DNA of 64,000 bases. Origin: Arthrobotrys musiformis. Its lineage: Eukaryota; Ascomycota; Orbiliomycetes; Orbiliales; Orbiliaceae. The position numbers and the translations under genes were made by a program. Numbering within the stretch: position 1 is the first letter of the stretch; the number at the start of each line of letters is the position of its first letter. Where the stretch lies: contig JAVHJL010000002.1 in NCBI GenBank assembly GCA_036971715.1, positions 3,938,501-4,002,500 on the forward strand. The letters run 5' to 3'. Positions 57,469-64,000 of this stretch are shown piece by piece. A model generated the notes under the pieces. That model was not told the origin of the DNA and did no database searches. It saw nothing but the letters and a program-made list of their open reading frames with translations.

Positions 57469-58211
57469 TTACTCGTCTCCCAAATCAGCATCATCGACTA
57501 GTAGATTCAGCACCCCGCCGTCCGGGAGCTCTAGTTCCCATTTCTTCGTTTTGAACTATCCACCAGTCAGCATCAACATCCCAAAACCCACAATACCAAC
57601 AAAAAAGGGTATAATACCTTCCCCGCCCTCCCTCCCTCCCTCAAACTCAAAAACCTCACGGTACCCTCCCCTTTACTCCCCCGAACCGCATACGAAATAT
57701 CAATCTTCCCATGCAACTGATCCATCGTCCCGTGAATCCACGGTATAGTCTTCGCCTTAAACGCAATTTCATCGCCCAATATCTCCCTCGCCTCCGGATT
57801 AACCCTGAGCGCGTACAACGTCGACGACACAACCGATGACGAGGAGCGTTGGTAGTTGAATAGCAGGTTTGCGGCGATGTACATCGATATCAGGAAGATG
57901 GGGATGTGGATTAGGTATCGTCGTTTCGGGGCTACGTCTGTAGTTCCCGATTGTTACTATTTAGCTAAAGCTTGTTGGTTGCTATGAGTGGGGAGGTGGT
58001 TACCGGGTAACTCTCTATCCGCGCTCCGCTGGAGTAACGGCGGCCCGCCTTCCTTGGGTGCAGCGATCAATGACCGTCGAAAGACGGTTACCGGCGCTCG
58101 ACTTCGTAATGTTAGAAGGCCTGGGGTTCGGTAGGCCGGTAGACCGCATATTCGAGAGAACTGGGCCCGATTGGCTGCCACGGCCAGGCGGGAGAGGATC
58201 GGCCGCGACAT
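57469..58211 (-). CDS. COA1: Cytochrome c oxidase assembly factor Coa1
   Basis: Three exons (58211-58004, 57937-57618 and 57555-57469) encode 204 residues. The N-terminus MSRPILSRLAVAANRAQFSR is a clear mitochondrial leader. After the first intron comes a basic patch (VAPKRRYLIH), one membrane helix (IPIFLISMYIAANLLFN), and the Coa1 block: RVNPEAREILGDEI, AKTIPWIHGTMDQLHGKIDI, SYAVRGSKGEGTVRF. The C-terminus has KTKKWELELPDG. Coa1 helps early Cox1 maturation at the inner membrane and is linked to Mss51/Shy1 regulation in yeast. Length is normal. Confidence 0.92.
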
Positions 58212-58904
58212 GTCGTTTTGCGGGGGAGGTGGGTTTGTGGAGAGCGAGGAGGGAGGAGGGCGGGTTTCTGGTGAAGAATAAGGTTATATGCGCAAGAGCA
58301 TTGTCGTTTTTTGGCTTCGGGGCTTGTGTTGGACCTGACGTCCGATGTCTCACAAATGGGAATAACTCCAACACAGGCGACTATCAGGCGGGAACATCGT
58401 GATCATTATTAGTATTAGTATTAAATACGTATTCTTCAATGTCATTTCCATTTTTTCGTTTCTTTTAGTTAAACCCCGCCCGTCGCTATACGTATATGCA
58501 AAAAAAAAAAACAATTCTGAAAAGGAAACGCCGGAAAAAATAGTGAAAGAGGCACTCGGAATGGTATGCTGCGTGGCAGGTTTTCGCCCGTTTTTGTTTG
58601 TAAACCGGCGTAACCCTCTTCTTCTCCCTCCAAGATAACTGCCAATGAATGAATAAAAACATAAACAAGATATTACAACTACTCCTCCGGAATACCAAAC
58701 AAGAAAAGAGAAGGAAAGAAAAAAGGGAAGTGACCAGAATCCACCCGTGCATGCAATGCTGGCTATCAATTGTGCAAAGAAAGACAGAAAGGAGAGAGTA
58801 GCGAGCAGGATTATGATAAAAAGCAGCGAATAGAGTCGTCAAAAACATCAAAGGCTTTCGTTCCCCGCTCGGCAGGGGGTATCAAAAACAATCGTGACCA
58901 AAAC
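58212..58904. other. COA1 upstream region
   Basis: About 690 nt between the COA1 start and the stop of the CHY/RING gene, both minus. It holds the COA1 promoter and the other gene's 3' UTR. No gene was seen. Confidence 0.55.
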
Positions 58905-61029
58905 TTAGGGATGCCCTGGTAAATGTACTATTTCGATAGGAGCTGGGCCATCATACGCAGGCTCCTCTTCCTCGTCGTCATCGTCGTCATCGCCGTCAAG
59001 TGATCCTACATCGCCGTCGTCATCGTCCCCACCGTCATATTCTTCGCCGCTGTCGATGCTATCGGTATCGTATCCGCCTTCGCCATCCGCGCAAGAGCAG
59101 TCGGATTCGTCGCTCGAATCAGCTCCATCGACAGCCGAGGGACCGGATCGGACCTCACGTCCTTCTATCTCCCTCAAAACGGAGGCCAAGTCCGCCACAA
59201 CATCCTCTCCGGGAACGAGAGTCCCCGCAGTTTCGGGGTTAGGCATGAGGTGAGGCGGCGGAAGTAAACTCCGCGATAATACCGAATTTGGCGATGTATT
59301 GTTGGGGTCTTCTTCGGGGCGTATCAACTTGACCTCGCAGGTGTTGTAACTTTTGCAAGTATCACACTTTAGCCCGAGAAAGTGGAATGCCACATCGCTT
59401 TTGGCGGAACAGTCGTTACAGATAATGTGGCAATGCCAGAATCTATACGGATCGGGAAGAGGCTGACGCTGAATCTCATAGTCCAAGTACCGGAACCTGC
59501 TCTCCATGTTGAAAACACTCTTCGCACATGTCGGACATCTATACGAGCTCTTCATGTGCTCATTGTAGCAATCAAGATGAATCGAATGGCCGCATGTCTG
59601 TAAGCATCGGTTTGTTAGCAGTGAACGTCTTGAGGAAGAGAGACTAGCCTACCATAAAAACAACTGTATTTACAGAGGTAAAGAGATATTCGCCACAGAT
59701 AGGACAGTCGCAGTCTGTACTTCTTTCAATGCAGCGATGTTGTCCCTCTAGTTCAATAGACATGCAAACCCCGCATTTCTAATGGTTCAAAAAAGTTAGG
59801 ATAGAGCCTAAAAAAAAACAACTTTCAACGATAGCGTGTACCTTGCAGTGAAAGAAGTCCTTCCCCAAACCCCTTCCGATTCGGCAGATGCCACAGTCGT
59901 TACAATGATATATAGTCCTGGTCGGATCATCGTCCCAAAGTTTACACTATGATAAATCTTAGTACAGTGAATCAACAGATTTCGAGGGAAATTCTTTTAC
60001 CTTATCACAGTAATACGAAGCAGCATACCGCGAGCACTGCCGACAAGTTTGCGCGGCAGGCTGTGCAGTCCCACACGGCATGCAAAGCATGTTCTTGGTG
60101 TCCTTCCGCACCAGAGAATGTTCCTCTTTATCGTCGTGACAGAACCGGCACGGGTACCACTTATCACAAGTGGAGCATTGTAATTTGACGTTTCGACGAT
60201 AATGAGCGCACCCAAGAATACCCTCTTCTTCGTTAGCGTAAGAGGGTTCTTTGTCTTCCTCTGTAACATTGAAAGGATCACCCTCGACCATGCTTCGAGG
60301 TCGAGAACCGGAGGGCGAGACCGATATCCGTTGCCCAGTTCGCCTCAGATACCCTTCCGTCATGAGCAAATGCATCCTTTGAGCACGCTCCCGTTCCGTG
60401 AGACCCGACCTCTGGATCTCCAAGAGCTTTTCTCGAAGAACCCTATGGCCGTCATCTGCTGGAATTGCGAGTCCAGCTGTAACCGGGGTGTCATTTGATG
60501 ATGTCGTAGCCTCGGTGGGCGCGATGGCTTCCGTGGTCGAACTGCCCTGCTCGAGGGCTGGTGTTTCTTCAGATACGCTAGCACTCGATGGAGACTCGGA
60601 CGGTGGCACAATAGGAGGGCTTGCCAGCCTAACTGTCGCGTCGGGCGTTTCTAACGCGATAATAGCTGTTGCTGCAGCTGCAGCATTAACCGCATCTATG
60701 ATGACGCTATTGCTGGCCCGAGAGGGCACGTTACTAGCCTCGCTTTCACTATCCCCATCTTCATCTTCAGCATCCGTATAAACACCACAGTCGTACTCAG
60801 GCGCCTCTAATCCGTGTAGAGGAGATGTCGGAGGAGATGCCAGCGTTGCATCGGAGTGGACCTCGTCGTTTAAAGCCGAAGCACTAGACAGCGAGGATAG
60901 TGTGGAAAGGTCATGTGAATTGCTGGCAGCTGTTTCAGAAGAAGACCAGGAATACCTCGGACGGATGTTCTCGAAGAAGTTGGTGAGGACTTCGATCCCA
61001 CTCATGAAGGCGAAGGAGGGCGGCTCCAA
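58905..61029 (-). CDS. CHY- and RING-type zinc-finger E3 ubiquitin ligase (RCHY1/Pirh2-like)
   Basis: Four exons (61029-60001, 59946-59842, 59778-59653 and 59597-58905) give 650 residues. Residues 1-260 are Ser/Thr/Glu-rich and disordered. The CHY finger starts at LGCAHYRRNVKLQCSTCDKW and runs through CRFCHDD, CMPCG and CRQC to YYCDKCKLWDDD. The CTCHY part follows (YHCNDCGICRIG; HCKKCGVC). The RING is DCPICGEYLF ... TCGHSIHLDCY ... YRCPTC. A zinc-ribbon tail (CNDCSAKSD; CDTCKSYNTC) ends the folded region. The last 120 residues are very acidic, with a run of Asp and Glu. In animals and plants this family ubiquitinates transcription factors; the fungal target is unknown. Confidence 0.92.
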
Positions 61030-61997
61030 AGCACGCCGTGCCTGGATTGCGGGTTCGATGTTCTCGGGGAGGGAAGGTGAGGTAAGGTCAAGGTAACCTA
61101 AACGGATCGGACAGAAAGCTGAGGTCTCAGGTCGGCCGTGGAAAGGGGCTTTCCCGTCGCCGCCTTCGGGTAGCTAGCAGCTTTGGCGTGTATTTTTTCC
61201 CTTTCTTTATTTCTTTGAAGCGATACCTAAGTGTGCATGCTCTGCTCTGCTGTCTCGCGGTTCTGAGGATACCCTGGTGATTCAAGCTTCGCTGGGTACC
61301 TGCGTCCTTGTTAGCTTCAACGGTGTGCAAACTTCAGAGGAACCCACACGGCAGAGCACCCAGCACGACCAAAAGTAATACCCGGCAGGCACAATAATAT
61401 TACATACCTTGAAATCCTCCAAAGACCAGTTGAAACGAAAGCTGGAAGAACGATGAATGACGACTTTTTATTACTATGAAACAGCAGAGGAGGAACCGAA
61501 CGGCCGACGGACACGCCTGATTTAATTTCGAAATGACGATGGCTGGAAGATGAGGTATTCGATTCGGACGAAATACGATGAAGAAGGAGGAAGAAGAAAG
61601 AAAGAAAGGACAAGAAGCAGAGGCCTGGATTGGACCTGTTTGCCCAGTTGTCACATCGCGCTGTCTCGGATGATTGGACAACCCGAATCGAGGCGGATTG
61701 CTTTCGAACTCAGGCCAACGGTTATAAGCCGACGATACGAAAGCAGCAGCAGGAGCAGGAGGGACCGATGAAGCCCGTGCAGAACTGGCGATGGCGATGT
61801 TGGTAACGGTGATGGATTGTCAGTGCGATGCAATCAATGTTGGCACTCTGGTATATTATATAAGAGACATGTTCCTTCCTGCCTTCGATTAGTAAGACAA
61901 GCACGAAGGAAAGAGAATTTCAGTCAGTCTAATCTAAACCCACAGGAAAGAAACCTCTCACCCGCGGCCAGCACTAGGCTCGAATATCAAAAGGATA
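61030..61997. promoter_or_regulatory. Divergent promoter region CHY/RING gene / LYR-like gene
   Basis: About 970 nt between two divergent starts. It has purine-rich stretches (61570-61620). No gene was seen. Confidence 0.5.
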
Positions 61998-62438
61998 ATG
62001 CCGCCCTCGCGCCAGGCCATCGTCCACGCCTACCGCAATCTCTACCGGGCGGGTCTGCGCGCGGTTCAATATTCCTCCCCGGCCCGCTACGGTCTTCGCT
62101 CAAAGCTCAGGCACGCCTTCAGTAGCGAGACCGATCCCATCCCGCAGCCCAGTGCCGGCGGCGCACCCGCCCGGACCCAGAGATTCCCCAAAACCTTCTC
62201 CCAAACACGTATCGACAATACAATCCGCTTCCTGAACACCGCCGGTACCCGTCTGGGCATGGAACATACCATTGTGAAGCATCTCTGTTTCGTGGAGTGG
62301 CGTCGAGAAATCAGCAGATTGCCCAGGTCTACTACGGTCATGAAGCCCTCCGATTGGGATACACTGTCTCTGATATTTGATGAATACGACGATACGATTA
62401 GAATGCTGAACGAGACCATGGAGCTCGAGTTGCGGTAG
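61998..62438 (+). CDS. Small LYR-motif-like mitochondrial protein (likely DUF1763 family)
   Basis: Single exon, 146 residues. The N-terminus has the pattern AYRNLYRAGLRAVQYSSPAR, a Leu-Tyr-Arg motif at residues 15-17 (NLYR) in the usual N-terminal helix position of LYR proteins, with further basic residues and no acid before residue 45. The C-terminal half (TIRFLNTAGTRLGMEHTIVK, HLCFVEWRREISRLPR) is helical. LYR proteins serve as iron-sulfur or respiratory-complex assembly factors that bind acyl-ACP. The match to the fungal DUF1763 family is from memory of its pattern, so function is not claimed. Confidence 0.8.
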   Translation: MPPSRQAIVHAYRNLYRAGLRAVQYSSPARYGLRSKLRHAFSSETDPIPQPSAGGAPARTQRFPKTFSQTRIDNTIRFLNTAGTRLGMEHTIVKHLCFVEWRREISRLPRSTTVMKPSDWDTLSLIFDEYDDTIRMLNETMELELR

Positions 62439-63086
62439 AACGGTTATACGTTATTCGGTCCGACTACAGCAGAGTCCGGACGGGAAACCACTCTTCTTGT
62501 ACATATTTTGGCCGAAAAGAGAGGGGGATAATTTCCCCTTCAGTACGGATTTTACGTATGTGTATATAATCTCACCCTTCCGGCGTCACATGTCTATGAT
62601 ACCAAGAACAAAAGTACCTCCCTCATCGGAATTCAGCTTCACAACACCCAATTTAAATATATTTCCAGCTTCACAAGGATGAACGCGCAGTTATTTCGGG
62701 GGAAAGAATGAGGTATCAGTCCGCATCAAGCGTTATTTTATTTGGTTTTTTTATATGTGGTAAAAAAGACTATTGCCAGATAATCTTAGCATCCAGCTTT
62801 TGTCTATCTCCATTTTGGTTCCCTTTTTTGTTTTTCCAGTCGTAAAGTCCCCCCCAAAATCCATACAAGCTTCCGTGGTATCATAAAAAAACATCTCAGA
62901 GAAAAAGAGCGAACGAGAAGAAAGAAGTGTGTATATATACAGCAGAAGGCACCTCATCTACCCGTGCAAGCACGATAGTGAGTCCGGAATCAATCCGTCA
63001 TCTAAAAGTAATGAAGAAGGGGGAAAAAAACATTGATGAAAGAGATAACGCCAGCCCCAAGAAATCCAAATCCATGAAAGGCATAT
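62439..63086. other. Intergenic, convergent 3' ends
   Basis: About 650 nt, AT-rich. No gene was seen. Confidence 0.55.
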
Positions 63087-63896
63087 TTAGACGTAGTCCC
63101 AGGTGACGTCAATGACACCGGCAAGTGGGTCACCGAGCTGGTCGAAAACAGCAGGGGTAAGATCGAGATCGTATGCTCCAGCCTATAGTGATAAAAATTG
63201 TTAGCCTTTTGCTCTATCAAAAACCGCGAAAGAGAAGACATTAAACTTACACATCCAGGGCAAGTGTCGACAATGCTGACAATGACACCAGTGGGGTTGG
63301 AAGCACTCATGACACGGATCTTGGTTCCGCACATGGGGTTGAGGTTCGGGTTTGCACCAGCAGTCAAGGACATAGTAACCTTGGACAATGCGCAAATCAA
63401 GTCGCTGTTAGAGTGAGTCTCTCCGCAGCTTCCAAGACCCTGTTGATACAATTAGTATATACAATCATCATCATAGTCAATTGGTAACAACGTGCAAACT
63501 TACAGCATCGTAGAAGGTAGCCTTGCCAGAGTACGAGCCGCTGCCGCCACCACTGGTTGGAGGTTCTTCAACAGGGCTTGGGCTTGGGCTTGGAGATGGC
63601 TCTGTCGGGACGACGACAGGAACAGGGACCTCGGTTGGATTAACATCGACGACCGGCTCTAGAGTGGGCGTGGGCTCGACGACTGGCTCCGGAGTGGGTG
63701 TAGGCTCAACCACAGGCTCTGGAGTCTCACTGGGAGGAGGAGGCGCCACCCAGACAGTTGAAGTATATCCAACAATCTCCAGGATCTCTTGTTTAACATA
63801 TACAACAGCATCTCGCTTTTGCAACATGTCGGCGCTAGCTGAAGCAAGCTCGACAATAGCCGCCAAGGCCAACAAAGACTTGTAACCAAACTGCAT
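63087..63896 (-). CDS. Secreted double-psi beta-barrel (expansin/RlpA-like) protein with Pro-rich linker
   Basis: Three exons (63896-63504, 63439-63251 and 63182-63087) encode 225 residues. A signal peptide (MQFGYKSLLALAAIVELASA) is followed by a KR site at about residues 27-28. A Pro/Glu/Val-rich linker with repeats (EPTPTPEPVVEPTPTLEPVV, then SPSPSPSP) spans about residues 50-115. The domain GSYSGKATFYDAGLGSCGET, with SDLICALSKVTM, CGTKIRVMS, VSIVDTCPGC and YDLDLTPAVFDQLG, is a double-psi beta-barrel of the fungal expansin-like/barwin type. The DTCPGC and DL(D)LTPxxF motifs are complete. Such proteins bind or loosen cell-wall polysaccharide without known hydrolase activity. Whether this one acts on self or host wall is not known. 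Confidence 0.9.
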
Positions 63897-64000
63897 CTTG
63901 ACAGATTTGTTGCTATTTTCGAGAAATGGATAAGATAAAGAGATGATAATAATAATAAAAGATCGATAGATAGATTTAGAGAATTGCGGTATGCGCTGAC

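Overview
The window is nuclear DNA of a filamentous ascomycete (Pezizomycotina). The evidence is short GT..AG introns (about 44-131 nt) with CTAAC-type branch points, a fungal gene complement (MIC12, MRPL8, SKI8, RAD52, a CDC10-type septin, NDC1, RRN6, PHO81/NUC-2, holocytochrome-c synthase, COA1), and pyrimidine-rich leaders. I cannot place it below the subphylum. No rRNA, tRNA, transposon, CRISPR array or virus was recognised. Splice sites were worked out by hand; where I give exon lists, the exon lengths sum to whole codons unless stated.

Left part (0-39 kb) is gene-dense, mostly housekeeping, and full of divergent pairs that share short promoters. In order: ornithine carbamoyltransferase (+), MIC12 (-) / mitoribosomal bL17m (+), SKI8 (-), mitoribosomal bL32m (-) / CDC10 septin (+), guanylate kinase (-), RAD52 (-), MTR4 (-) / COX8 (+), ELP1 (+), an unnamed Tim17/22-like membrane protein (+), mevalonate diphosphate decarboxylase (-) / holocytochrome-c synthase (+), NDC1 (-) / MOZART1 (+), RRN6 (-) / an unnamed membrane protein (+), and CRM1 (-). 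About a third of the genes act in mitochondria.

Middle part (39-57 kb) is different. Three gene-poor stretches of about 3 kb each, rich in microsatellites and short palindromes, surround two single-span membrane proteins that I could not name (42.5-44.9 kb and 47.8-49.4 kb) and the phosphate-signalling protein PHO81 (52.9-56.8 kb). This is the most accessory-looking and least understood part of the window.

Right part (57-64 kb) has COA1 (-), a CHY/RING ubiquitin ligase (-), a small LYR-like mitochondrial protein (+) and a secreted double-psi beta-barrel (expansin-like) protein (-).

The observations I rate highest are: a threonine in CRM1 at the leptomycin-B-reactive cysteine position; two neighbouring orphan membrane proteins with very long leaders, one with a prion-like Tyr/Asn/Gln tract; a 17-codon GAT repeat giving MOZART1 a poly-Asp tail; several genes whose first coding exon is only 5-21 nt; and a dispersed palindrome family (TACTTAAGTA / TACCTAGGTA) together with a strong hairpin in the long intergenic blocks.
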